Shown in pieces: positions 26,520 to 34,542 of a stretch of DNA of 63,325 nucleotides. Source of the DNA: Deltaproteobacteria bacterium (GTDB taxonomy: Bacteria; Desulfobacterota; GWC2-55-46; JAJCZF01); contig JAJCZF010000056.1 of assembly GCA_029262535.1 (NCBI GenBank), forward strand, positions 1 through 63,325, written 5' to 3'. The notes beneath the pieces were generated by a model. It had not been told where the DNA came from. It did no database searches and saw nothing but the letters and a program-made list of their open reading frames with translations. The translations under genes were made by a program, and so were the position numbers. Position 1 is the first letter of the stretch; each line of letters begins with the position of its first letter.

Positions 26520-27548
26520 ATGAAGGTAGGTATACTTACGGGCGGCGGTGATTGCCCCGGACTTAACGCGGTTATAAGGGCCGTGGTTAAGAAGGGCACG
26601 AGGCTGGGTTATGAATTTGTCGGTATAAAGGACGGTTGGAAGGGGCTTATCGACGGCAGGGTCGAGCCGCTTCCGGCAAGCCGGGTTTCCGGCATACTGC
26701 CGAGGGGCGGCACCATACTCGGTACTTCGAGAACAAACCCTTTGAAGAAAGAGGAAGATACCAAAAAGACGATTGAGAATATAAAGGCACTCGGTCTGGA
26801 CGCGCTTATCGCTATAGGCGGCGACGATACGCTCGGCGTTGCGGCGCGGCTATTCGAGATGGGTATCAATACCGTCGGGGTCCCCAAGACCATAGACAAC
26901 GACCTATCCGGTACCGACGTTACCTTTGGTTTTGATACAGCCGTCGGTATCGTCACAGAGGCGCTAGATCGCCTCCACTCGACTACCGAATCTCATCACA
27001 GGGTGATGGTTGTCGAGGTGATGGGTCGCCACGCGGGCTGGATAGCCGTGCACGGCGGTATGGCTGGCGGGGCCGACTACATATTGATACCCGAAAAACC
27101 TTTTGACGTACAAAGTGTCGTTGATGTCGTGGAGAAGCGGCGGGCGGAGGGCAAGAATTTTAGTATAATCGTCGCGGCCGAGGGGGCCTACCCTAAAGAG
27201 GCTGGCGGCATGATTACAAAGGAAAAGGAGCTTGACGCCTTTGGTCACGCGAGGCTTGGAGGGGTCGGCGAGTTTCTGGCCGAGGAGATTGAGAAGAGAG
27301 TCGGCGTGGAGACGCGCTTTGTGGTGCTTGGCCATTTGCAAAGGGGTGGCACGCCGACGGCATATGACCGTGTGCTTGCAACCCGCTATGGTATAAAGGC
27401 GGTGGAGCTTATCGAAGAATCTCGCTTCGGGCGCATGGTCGCGCTTCGCGGTTCGGATATTATCGATGTCTGCCTTGACGAGGCCACGGCAAAGACCAGG
27501 ACGGTTGACGACGAGCTTTACGCTATAGCCGAGGTCTTTTTTGGATAG
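26520..27548 (+). CDS. pfp: 6-phosphofructokinase, pyrophosphate-dependent type
   Basis: 342 aa. Family motifs ILTGGGDCPGLNAVIR, the catalytic VPKTIDNDL, and MVVEVMGRHAGWIA are present. The phosphoryl-donor residues read GGDD (Asp at 103) and PKTIDND (Lys at 123). Asp and Lys at the positions equivalent to E. coli 104 and 124 are the established signature of PPi-dependent enzymes, whereas ATP enzymes have Gly at both. It therefore most likely runs reversibly between fructose-6-phosphate/PPi and fructose-1,6-bisphosphate. A good AGGAG precedes the ATG. It stands alone, away from the gap-pgk-tpiA operon. Confidence 0.9.
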   Translation: MKVGILTGGGDCPGLNAVIRAVVKKGTRLGYEFVGIKDGWKGLIDGRVEPLPASRVSGILPRGGTILGTSRTNPLKKEEDTKKTIENIKALGLDALIAIGGDDTLGVAARLFEMGINTVGVPKTIDNDLSGTDVTFGFDTAVGIVTEALDRLHSTTESHHRVMVVEVMGRHAGWIAVHGGMAGGADYILIPEKPFDVQSVVDVVEKRRAEGKNFSIIVAAEGAYPKEAGGMITKEKELDAFGHARLGGVGEFLAEEIEKRVGVETRFVVLGHLQRGGTPTAYDRVLATRYGIKAVELIEESRFGRMVALRGSDIIDVCLDEATAKTRTVDDELYAIAEVFFG

Positions 27549-27615
27549 AGCCCTTGCAAATAGATTAAGCCCGCCACCTGTGATAAAGGCGCCGTCATCT
27601 TTTGGGAACTTATAG

Positions 27616-28809
27616 ATGGGCGTCAACCATGAGACGACAGAGGGGGAGTTTCTTTTTAAGAGACATTATCCGGCCCTTGATTTTCTCAGGACTATCGCCA
27701 TAACCATGGTGATGGTCGTGCACTATGTCGATATAGGTTTTAATATACCCAATGACGGCATGGTCAGGGAGCTGGTCTCAATGGGCATTCGCGGGGTCTC
27801 TCTCTTTTTTGTGCTTAGCGGTTTTCTTATAGGCGGGCAGATCATCGAAGAGGTAAAGAGCGGATCGTTTCACTTTAAAAAGTTTTATATAAAGCGTTTT
27901 TGGAGAATATTTCCTCCCTACTATGTCGCTTTGATCGCTGTCGTCGTCTTATATTCTTTTGGAGTAAGGGACGATATGCTCGTGTTGCCCGGAACAGACC
28001 TTACGGGTTTGCTTGAAAATATCCTTTATCACGCACTCTACCTTCAAAACTTTATACCGCCCAAGATTATGGGCGCTATCTACTGGACTCTCAGTATTGA
28101 GGAGCAGTTTTACATAGTGGCCCCTCTCTTCATATTTCTTATTATGAGATACAGGAGGAGCGCCCTTTTAATCTTTTTAGTCGCCGTCATTGCAGGAGGG
28201 ATCTGCTTGCAGTCGCTCCTCTCGTACGGCGATCCCGACATGGCCTCCTATAAGCCGTGGTTTACGATAAGTTTTTATTACCTTCTCTTCGGCGTGCTCG
28301 TTGCGTATCTTTACATAACGTTTCATGAAAGGCTTATGCGGCTCTCCGCCATGGCCAAGTTCGTCTTTATAGTCGTTCCTGCGATATTCTTCATAATCAG
28401 CATGGTCTGGAAGGGAGACCCGCCGCCATTGCTGCTTTTTAAGATTTCCGTATATACTCCGATGCTGGCCCTTGGGTTCGCCTCACTCATACTATGGTCG
28501 GTGATAACGCCCTTTAATGTCATTATACGTCCCCGGAGGGTTTTTGCTCTGATTGCCAGATTGAGCTATTCGATGTATCTCTACCATGTAATACTGGTAC
28601 TGCCTGTCGTGAAGGTAGTGAGCAATATCATCGAAATAGATAGCGCCCTGGAGGTCGTCCTCAACTTCTTTGTATATTATATTGTTGTGCTTCTCGTAAC
28701 ATCCGCGATTTTCCGGTTGGTGGACAAGCCGTGTATGGACTATCGGCGGAAGGTTGTGGCAAGGTTGGACAAGAGGGTCGGAGTAGTCGTCACACCGGGC
28801 TGGCGTTAA
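27616..28809 (+). CDS. Membrane acyltransferase, OafA/YrhL (acyltransferase 3) family
   Basis: 397 aa with about ten membrane segments. Family features: DFLRTIAITMVMVVHY near the start (the catalytic-type His in VVHY), GVSLFFVLSGFLIGG, FYIKRFWRIFPPYYVAL (the RxxR-like KRFWRIFP block) and WTLSIEEQFY. These enzymes move acetyl or other acyl groups onto extracytoplasmic sugars such as O-antigen, exopolysaccharide or peptidoglycan. The target is unknown. Position near the GH153-type protein makes an exopolysaccharide plausible. The DASS transporter gene starts 20 nt downstream. Confidence 0.9.
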   Translation: MGVNHETTEGEFLFKRHYPALDFLRTIAITMVMVVHYVDIGFNIPNDGMVRELVSMGIRGVSLFFVLSGFLIGGQIIEEVKSGSFHFKKFYIKRFWRIFPPYYVALIAVVVLYSFGVRDDMLVLPGTDLTGLLENILYHALYLQNFIPPKIMGAIYWTLSIEEQFYIVAPLFIFLIMRYRRSALLIFLVAVIAGGICLQSLLSYGDPDMASYKPWFTISFYYLLFGVLVAYLYITFHERLMRLSAMAKFVFIVVPAIFFIISMVWKGDPPPLLLFKISVYTPMLALGFASLILWSVITPFNVIIRPRRVFALIARLSYSMYLYHVILVLPVVKVVSNIIEIDSALEVVLNFFVYYIVVLLVTSAIFRLVDKPCMDYRRKVVARLDKRVGVVVTPGWR

Positions 28810-28829
28810 GAGGCCTTTTTTAAGTATCT

Positions 28830-30368
28830 ATGGAGTCTTTTGGTATGAAGGCAGTTGAGGTATTGTCGCCCGCCGAAGAGAGATTCGAAAGGGGTAGAAG
28901 GATAACAGGACTCTTTCTCGCCCCGCTTGTCTTTCTTATAATATATTTTATACCGTTTGAAGGGCTTTCCGTCTCTTCTCACAAGCTCTTTGCCGTCATC
29001 GCGTTTGTCTTGATTTTCTGGCTCTGTGAGACGGTGCCGCTGGCGGTGACGGCCCTGCTTGGCGCTGTCTTGAATGTCGTTTTGGGTGTCGCGCCCGCCG
29101 CCGAGGTCCTTGGTCCCTTTGCCCATCCGTTGGTATTTCTCTTTATAGGCAGCTTCATACTGGCCAAGGCCATTACCCATCACGGCCTAGATAAGCGCTT
29201 TGCCTTTGCCATGATGTCCGTAAAATTCCTGCAAAAGAGTCCGCTTCGTATTATGTTCGCACTCGGCCTTATAAGCGGTTGCGCCTCGATGTGGATAAGC
29301 AATACCGCCTCTACCGCCATGATGCTTCCCATAGGGCTGGGCATACTTCACGCCATGAGCGATATTGACGAAGATTCGGCAGAGTCCACCGTCGTTACAA
29401 AGAAGTTTTCTAGCGCCATCATGCTCATGATCGCTTACGGGGCCTCTGTCGGCGGCATAGCTACACCGGTGGGCACTCCGCCGAACCTTATCGGAATCGG
29501 CATGATAGATTCTTTGATGGGTGTAAAGATCAGCTTTTTTGAGTGGATGAGTTTTGCCCTGCCCATTACTGTGATGATGTTTATATATCTATTCCTTGTG
29601 CTCGGCGGGCTCAGCATGAGGGGCGGGGCTCCGACCGGTAATATTGCCGGTTACGTCGAACGTGCGCGCGCGCGTCTTGGCGGCTGGTCGCGCGGCGAGA
29701 AGAATACGGCCTTTGTCTTCATCCTCATGGTGACATTATGGGTTTTACCCTCTATAGTCGCAATCATAATAGGCAAGTCGGAGCCGCTTTCGATTTTATT
29801 AAAATCAAGACTCAATGTAGGTATCGTAGCTGTTGGCGCGGCGGCCCTCTTATTTCTTTTGCCGATAAACAGGAAAAAGCTTGAGTTCACCATGAACTGG
29901 GAACGCGCCGTGCGAATCGACTGGGGTACTATATTGCTCTTTGGCGGCGGCCTGAGTATCGGCACGCTCATGTTCTCAACGGGGCTTGCCGAGTCCTTCG
30001 GCACCGGGCTTACGGGCCTCACAGGGGCCTCTACGGTATGGGGTATTACGGCGGTCGGCACGCTTGTTGCCATTATCATGAGCGAGGCGACGAGCAATAC
30101 CGCCTCCGCCAATATGGTGATACCGGTCGTCATAGCCGTTGCTCAGGGTATGGGCGTGTCGCCCTTGCCGCCGGCGCTCGGAGCCTGCCTTGGTGCGAGC
30201 TTTGGTTTTATGTTGCCTGTCAGCACCCCTCCGAACGCCATAGTCTACGGCTCCGGCATGGTTCCTATCCTTACGATGGTCAAACGCGGCATACTCTTCG
30301 ATATCGGCGGTTATATAATTATAATGATCGGGCTGATGATACTATGTCCGCTGCTCGGGTTATCGTAA
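28830..30368 (+). CDS. DASS-family sodium/dicarboxylate (or anion) symporter
   Basis: 512 aa with about 12 membrane segments. The divalent anion:sodium symporter signatures are present: SNTASTAMMLPI in the first half and SEATSNTASANMVIPVV in the second (the two SNT substrate motifs), plus GTPPNLIG and STPPNAIVYGSG (the sodium-site loops). It imports a di- or tricarboxylate, sulfate or phosphate; the exact ion cannot be read. Its TAA stop overlaps the ATG of the next lipoprotein gene by one base. Confidence 0.9.
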   Translation: MESFGMKAVEVLSPAEERFERGRRITGLFLAPLVFLIIYFIPFEGLSVSSHKLFAVIAFVLIFWLCETVPLAVTALLGAVLNVVLGVAPAAEVLGPFAHPLVFLFIGSFILAKAITHHGLDKRFAFAMMSVKFLQKSPLRIMFALGLISGCASMWISNTASTAMMLPIGLGILHAMSDIDEDSAESTVVTKKFSSAIMLMIAYGASVGGIATPVGTPPNLIGIGMIDSLMGVKISFFEWMSFALPITVMMFIYLFLVLGGLSMRGGAPTGNIAGYVERARARLGGWSRGEKNTAFVFILMVTLWVLPSIVAIIIGKSEPLSILLKSRLNVGIVAVGAAALLFLLPINRKKLEFTMNWERAVRIDWGTILLFGGGLSIGTLMFSTGLAESFGTGLTGLTGASTVWGITAVGTLVAIIMSEATSNTASANMVIPVVIAVAQGMGVSPLPPALGACLGASFGFMLPVSTPPNAIVYGSGMVPILTMVKRGILFDIGGYIIIMIGLMILCPLLGLS

Positions 30369-30901
30369 TGATCATAAAATCTTCTTTCAAGATACGCGTT
30401 ATCTTATCCGCTTTTCTGATTACCAGCCTTCTTTTTATGGCCGCGTCCTGTTCCAGGAGTATGCAGAGTGAAGAAGATCTTATAAAGGCAATGATAGATG
30501 AGGTTGTCGTCGCCGTGGAGAAAAAAGACCTAAAGTCGGTGATGAAGAATTTCTCCTCGGACTACCGGGACGAGGCCGACCTTGACCGCGACGCCATGAA
30601 GAGATTTATTTTCTATCATTTCTTAAAGAGCGAGAAGATAACGGTCTTTCTTCGTTCTGTTAAGATAGGGCTTGGGCAGAGTGAAACGCCAAGTCAAACG
30701 CCGGGTGAAGCTATAGGCGAAGCTATAGTGGATATCGAATTCATAGTTGTAAAAGGCAAAGAAGTAAAAAGCCTCATCGACCTCCTGCCGGAAGATGCCG
30801 CAGGCATTGAGGCGACTATTCTAATGCGCAAAGAGGGCAAGAGCTGGAAGGCCCTTTCGTCGAGATGGTTTCATGTCGGCACGGCTGGCGCGATACTCTA
30901 G
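30368..30901 (+). CDS. Hypothetical lipoprotein with NTF2-like features
   Basis: 177 aa from the ATG at 30368, which overlaps the stop of the DASS gene. A signal peptide ends in a lipobox AASC (Cys28). The mature part begins EEDLIKAMIDEVVVAVEKKDLKSVMKNFSSDY, a helix pattern seen in SnoaL/NTF2-like lipoproteins, and ends in beta strands (GIEATILMRKEGKSWKALSS). Those folds often bind small ligands in the envelope. No specific function can be given. Co-translation with the transporter suggests an accessory role, which is inference. Confidence 0.75.
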   Translation: MIIKSSFKIRVILSAFLITSLLFMAASCSRSMQSEEDLIKAMIDEVVVAVEKKDLKSVMKNFSSDYRDEADLDRDAMKRFIFYHFLKSEKITVFLRSVKIGLGQSETPSQTPGEAIGEAIVDIEFIVVKGKEVKSLIDLLPEDAAGIEATILMRKEGKSWKALSSRWFHVGTAGAIL

Positions 30902-30954
30902 AAGACTCCTCAAATCCTATATCGTGTATGGCATAGACAACCTATAAAGAGGAG

Positions 30955-31108
30955 GAGCCGAAGGGAGCGGATGTTCACCACATCGCGCATCACAGGGCCG
31001 CATAATAAGTGCGGAGAGCCCGCATGGTAAAGATCGCCATGCGGGGAGGCAGCAAGGTGCGATAATATACCCCGACTTCGGTTCTATGCTGAATCGGGGT
31101 CTTTTTTT
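30955..31108 (+). ncRNA. Orphan structured RNA: three-way junction with competing terminator
   Basis: GAGCCGAAG (30955-30963) pairs with CTTCGGTTC (31076-31084). Inside is a second stem (30982-30988 with 31057-31063) that closes a junction carrying two hairpins: 30998-31002/31010-31014 and the 9-bp 31019-31027/31037-31045. A terminator (31070-31079 with 31091-31099, then TCTTTTTTT) overlaps the 3' strand of the outer stem, so the two structures exclude each other as in riboswitches. A -10-like TATAAA is at 30943-30948. It does not match any riboswitch or housekeeping RNA that I can recall. It could be a cis-regulator of the 31301 gene or a stand-alone small RNA. Confidence 0.6.
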
Positions 31109-31141
31109 GTCTATAGTTAAGATATGAGTGCCTCATCTCTC

Positions 31142-31270
31142 GGAATGTGATAAAATCTATAAATTGGCCAGACAGAGGAAGTCCCTGCCTGGCGAGTTTA
31201 ATACCCTCTCCGAAAGGGGAGAGCTAAAAGATCATAAATGACCCCATTGGCCTCAGGCCTATGGGGTCTC
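31142..31270 (+). promoter_or_regulatory. Structured leader with three hairpins before the LolA-like gene
   Basis: Behind the terminated RNA, GCCAGACAG/CTGCCTGGC (31167-31193), CTCTCC/GGAGAG (31206-31223) and GACCCCAT-GGCCT/AGGCC-ATGGGGTC (31240-31268) form three successive hairpins. GATAAAAT at about 31149-31156 may be a -10 box. The ribosome-binding site GAGGAG at 31288-31293 is unpaired in this fold. Together with the upstream RNA this accounts for the 399-nt gap 30902-31300. Confidence 0.5.
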
Positions 31271-31300
31271 AACCTTGATTCTCAACAGAGGAGTTATTTT

Positions 31301-31990
31301 ATGAAGAAATTGTTATTACTGCCCTTACTGATACTTCTTTTTGCGGCCCCGGCCTTTTCGGCAGGTCCTGTTGACGGTATACTGGATGATATGATAGCCG
31401 CATACGGTGGGGCGGATAATCTGAAAAAACTCAATTCTTATGTCTCTCTTTGGGATATGAAGGTGCAGGTACGCAATGAAACGGGCACGGCGCGGGTCTC
31501 TGTAGCACAGCCGGGTTCGCTCAGGGTAAAGCTTACCTATCCGACCAAGACCGAGTCGCGGGTGGTTAATGCCGGCGCCGGGTACAAGCAGTACGACGGC
31601 GGAGAAAAGAAGCCCGCTCACGGTCCGCAGCTTTACGCCATGAAGCTCCAGCTTATGAGGTTATATAGCCCGCTGGTGCTCAAGAGTTTTTCCGAAAAGA
31701 TTACGGTTTCCGATTCAAACGGTTATAAGGTCTTAAGCCTTACAGACGGTAATATATCGTCCCATTACTTCGTAAATCCCAAGACACGTTTGATTGACGC
31801 CGTCATCGGTAAGCTTGCTATTGCCGGAAGGCCCATGGAGTTTGTCACCGAGTACCACGACTATAAAAAGATAGACGGGGTCTTTGTGCATCATATGGAA
31901 AATAAGTTCGCCCAGGGTATGAATACGGCAAAACTATACCTAAAGGAACTAAAGAGCGGCGTAAGCCACCCGGCGGGAACTTTTAAGTAA
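31301..31990 (+). CDS. LolA-like outer-membrane lipoprotein-sorting protein
   Basis: 229 aa from the ATG at 31301 (GAGGAG 7 nt upstream; an in-frame ATG at 31238 would start inside a hairpin). A cleavable signal peptide (LLFAAPAFSA) is followed by IDDMIAAYGG-type helix AYGGADNLKKL and beta strands (GSLRVKLTYPTKTESRVVN, KVLSLTDGNISSHYFVNP). This is the half-barrel layout of LolA/LolB or of DUF4292-like proteins found in Gram-negatives. It is probably periplasmic and binds lipid or lipoprotein. It is less close to canonical LolA than to this broader group. Confidence 0.7.
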   Translation: MKKLLLLPLLILLFAAPAFSAGPVDGILDDMIAAYGGADNLKKLNSYVSLWDMKVQVRNETGTARVSVAQPGSLRVKLTYPTKTESRVVNAGAGYKQYDGGEKKPAHGPQLYAMKLQLMRLYSPLVLKSFSEKITVSDSNGYKVLSLTDGNISSHYFVNPKTRLIDAVIGKLAIAGRPMEFVTEYHDYKKIDGVFVHHMENKFAQGMNTAKLYLKELKSGVSHPAGTFK

Positions 31991-32037
31991 ATATATCTGT
32001 CGCGGGCAAGAAAGTATCAGGCATCAAGAGATCTTTT

Positions 32038-32091
32038 CCGCGAAAGTTAAACCACACCTGTGTGGCGCGAAATAAGACCACACCTGTGTGG
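32038..32091. repeat. CCGCGAAAG plus CCACACCTGTGTGG palindromes, copy 2 (doubled)
   Basis: CCGCGAAAG at 32038-32046 is followed by CCACACCTGTGTGG at 32052-32065 and again at 32078-32091. The block precedes cutA by 11 nt. It is related to the block at 14800-14826. Confidence 0.65.
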
Positions 32092-32102
32092 CATAGGCCT
32101 TT

Positions 32103-32441
32103 ATGGGACTTTTGGAGTTAAAAGAAGAGTTTGTCGTCGTGATGGTCACGGCCTCCAGTGAAGTGGAGGCCGCGACCATCGGGCGACATGTAGTGGAAGA
32201 AGAGCTGGCCGCCTGTTGTAATATCGTGCCGTCCATGAGGTCGATATACCGCTGGAAGGGAAAGGTTTGCGACGAGGCCGAAGCACTCTGTATTATGAAG
32301 ACCCGCGCCGCGTTATTTACGGCCCTCTCCGAGAGGGTCAAGGAGCTTCATAGTTACGAGGTGCCGGAGATAATCTCTCTCTCCATTGAGGACGGTTCTA
32401 GAGACTATCTGGACTGGATAGCCGAAATGACTCAAAAGTAG
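32103..32441 (+). CDS. cutA: Divalent-cation tolerance protein CutA
   Basis: 112 aa, the family length. Conserved CutA segments: VVVMVTASSEVEAATIGRHVVEEELAACCNIVP, SIYRWKGKV with the Trp, and the C-terminal HSYEVPEIISLSIEDG with DYLDWI. CutA is a small trimeric protein implicated in copper and other divalent metal handling. The real job is not settled. The promoter region contains the doubled CACACCTGTGTG palindrome. The hem operon follows after 130 nt under its own promoter. Confidence 0.94.
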   Translation: MGLLELKEEFVVVMVTASSEVEAATIGRHVVEEELAACCNIVPSMRSIYRWKGKVCDEAEALCIMKTRAALFTALSERVKELHSYEVPEIISLSIEDGSRDYLDWIAEMTQK

Positions 32442-32502
32442 ATCGACCCTGCCATTTAATAGCAATATACCGTGTAGAAACCGATCCGTACTATAAAAAA
32501 CC

Positions 32503-32531
32503 TTGAAAAAAAAGATGGTTATGAATATAAT
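32503..32531 (+). promoter_or_regulatory. Sigma70 promoter of the hemE-hemH-hemY operon
   Basis: TTGAAA (32503-32508), an exact 17-nt spacer and TATAAT (32526-32531). The expected transcription start is near 32538, 34 nt before the hemE ATG. Confidence 0.8.
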
Positions 32532-32571
32532 ATTTTCTTGCTCTTATTAAAAATAGAAAGAAGGATCTTTT

Positions 32572-33603
32572 ATGGAAAACGATACATTTTTACGAGCTTG
32601 TAGAAACGAGTCCACCGAGTATACACCGGTATGGTTGATGCGCCAGGCCGGGCGTTATATGAAGGAATATATGGCGCTTAAGGAAAAGTATTCTTTCCTT
32701 GAAATGTGCCGCACCCCGGAGATTGCCTGCGAGGTGACGATGCAGCCGATAAATGCCTTTGATCTCGACGCGGCAATAATCTTTGCCGATATACTTTTGC
32801 CGCTCGAAGGCATGGGCATCGGGCTTCACTTTGCAAAGAATATGGGGCCTGTCATTGAAAACCCCGTAAGGACACGGGCCGATATCGACGCCATACGCAT
32901 TATAGAACCCGAAGAGGACGTTCCCTACCTGCTCAAGGCCATCGAACTTGTTAAGACGGAACTGAATGAAAAGATACCGCTCATCGGTTTTGCCGGAGCG
33001 CCTTTTACCCTTGCAAGTTATATAATAGAGGGCGGCGGCTCTAAGAACTATGTAAACGCCAAGTCCATAATGTTCGGCGACCCGGAGTATTGGCATAAGC
33101 TGATGGATAAGATTGCGACCCTTACCGGCCGTTATCTGAATGCCCAGATAGACCGGGGCGTTAATGTCGTGCAGCTCTTCGATAGCTGGGCCGGGTGTCT
33201 CTCCCCTGACGATTATGTGGAGTTTGTTCTGCCCTATACCAAGAAGGTAATAGACTCGGTTGAGGGACGCGTGCCGGTAATAAACTTCAGCACCGGCACC
33301 GGCACATATCTTGAAATACTGAAACAAGGCGGCGGCGACGTCATAGGGCTCGACTGGAAGGTCAGACTCGACGAGTCCAGGGAACGTCTCGGCTACGATG
33401 TCGCGGTACAGGGCAACCTGGACCCGACGCTCTTATTCTCCACGCCAGAGGTCATAAAGGCGAAGGTAAGGGAGATTATAGACCAGGCCGACGGTAAACC
33501 CGGACATATCTTCAACCTTGGGCATGGCATAATACTGGGCACTCCTGTCGATAATGTAAAGATGCTCGTAGATTACGTACACGAATATAGCCGAAAAGGA
33601 TAA
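32572..33603 (+). CDS. hemE: Uroporphyrinogen decarboxylase HemE
   Basis: 343 aa. Signatures: PVWLMRQAGRYMKEY near the N-terminus (substrate-binding Arg), DAAIIFADILLPLEGMG, GFAGAPFTLASYIIEGG and the C-terminal GHGIILGTPVDNVKMLVDYV. It decarboxylates the four acetate groups of uroporphyrinogen III to give coproporphyrinogen III. It is first of hemE-hemH-hemY, with a near-consensus promoter upstream and AAGAAGGA before the ATG. Confidence 0.97.
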   Translation: MENDTFLRACRNESTEYTPVWLMRQAGRYMKEYMALKEKYSFLEMCRTPEIACEVTMQPINAFDLDAAIIFADILLPLEGMGIGLHFAKNMGPVIENPVRTRADIDAIRIIEPEEDVPYLLKAIELVKTELNEKIPLIGFAGAPFTLASYIIEGGGSKNYVNAKSIMFGDPEYWHKLMDKIATLTGRYLNAQIDRGVNVVQLFDSWAGCLSPDDYVEFVLPYTKKVIDSVEGRVPVINFSTGTGTYLEILKQGGGDVIGLDWKVRLDESRERLGYDVAVQGNLDPTLLFSTPEVIKAKVREIIDQADGKPGHIFNLGHGIILGTPVDNVKMLVDYVHEYSRKG

Positions 33604-33611
33604 TATAAATT

Positions 33612-34535
33612 ATGAGTAACGGAAAAACAGCGATACTGCTCCTCTCCTTTGGCGGGGCTGACTCCATGGAAAATGTCGAACCCTTTTTAAAGAATGTTCT
33701 CAGTCCGCGTCCGGTGAGCGAGGAGCTTTTGCGACACGCCAAGGAGCGCTATATGCTCATAGGCGGCAAGTCTCCGCTGCTGGACAATACAAATGAAATA
33801 GCAAGGGAGCTTGACTATTCGCTTCTTGACGCCACCGGCGAAAGATACAAGGTCTACGTCGGCATGAGGAACTGGAATCCTTATATCAAGGATACGCTCA
33901 AGCAGATGAAAGAGGACGGTATCACTCGCGCTATTACGGTCATTTTGGCTCCGCACGCTACGCCGGCCAGCACGGGCGGTTATAATAAAGATGTCGATGC
34001 GGCTCTTGAAGAGATCGGCGGCGGAATAGAGATTGTTTACGTGCCAGGCTGGCATACGGAGCACGAATTCCTTATGGGCGTGCTTGAGAAGATAAATTCC
34101 ACATTCATGGATCTTCAGCACATACTCGATAAGACCAAGATAGAGTTGATCTTTACCGCGCACAGTCTGCCGCTTAGCCTGCTCGAAGGAGACCCGTATG
34201 TTGATATGGTCACCGAGTCGGTTGAGCTGATAGTCGATCGTCTTCGAGTCTTTCCGTACAAGATTGCTTATCAGAGCAAGGGCGGCGGTCCGGTAGAGTG
34301 GATGGGTCCTTCTGTCGAAGAAGTTATAGACGAAGCGGCCGCAAACGGCATGGTAGGTGTTATAGTAGTTCCCATAGGTTTTGTTACCGACCATGTCGAA
34401 ACTCTCTACGATATCGATATACTCTTTAAGGAGAGGGCCCAGTCGCATGGAATGACATTCGTCCGCTCCCGTTCGTTAAATGGATCGGACAGGTTTATAG
34501 AGTGTCTTACTCAAGTAGTTCAGAAGCAGCTCTAA
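33612..34535 (+). CDS. hemH: Ferrochelatase HemH
   Basis: 307 aa. Motifs: ILLLSFGGADSMENVEPFL, VYVGMRNWNPYI, the catalytic His in FTAHSLPLSL, and the acidic metal path VVPIGFVTDHVETLYDID. It inserts ferrous iron into a porphyrin. Without a C-terminal membrane extension it is predicted soluble or peripheral. Starts 8 nt after hemE. In protoporphyrin-dependent organisms it acts on protoporphyrin IX made by the next gene's product; use of coproporphyrin III cannot be excluded from sequence alone. Confidence 0.95.
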   Translation: MSNGKTAILLLSFGGADSMENVEPFLKNVLSPRPVSEELLRHAKERYMLIGGKSPLLDNTNEIARELDYSLLDATGERYKVYVGMRNWNPYIKDTLKQMKEDGITRAITVILAPHATPASTGGYNKDVDAALEEIGGGIEIVYVPGWHTEHEFLMGVLEKINSTFMDLQHILDKTKIELIFTAHSLPLSLLEGDPYVDMVTESVELIVDRLRVFPYKIAYQSKGGGPVEWMGPSVEEVIDEAAANGMVGVIVVPIGFVTDHVETLYDIDILFKERAQSHGMTFVRSRSLNGSDRFIECLTQVVQKQL

Positions 34536-34542
34536 GCCGTTT

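Noticed and set aside
30955..31084. GAGCCG and CGGTTC ends resemble group II intron domain V
   Set aside because: Domain V is about 34 nt with a fixed internal pattern. Here the arms are ~110 nt apart and no intron protein or other domains are present.
31166..31200. Short match to the RNase P RNA stretch GAGGAAAGTCC
   Set aside because: Only a partial match (GAGGAAGTCC) in a region far too short for RNase P RNA; the other conserved blocks are missing.
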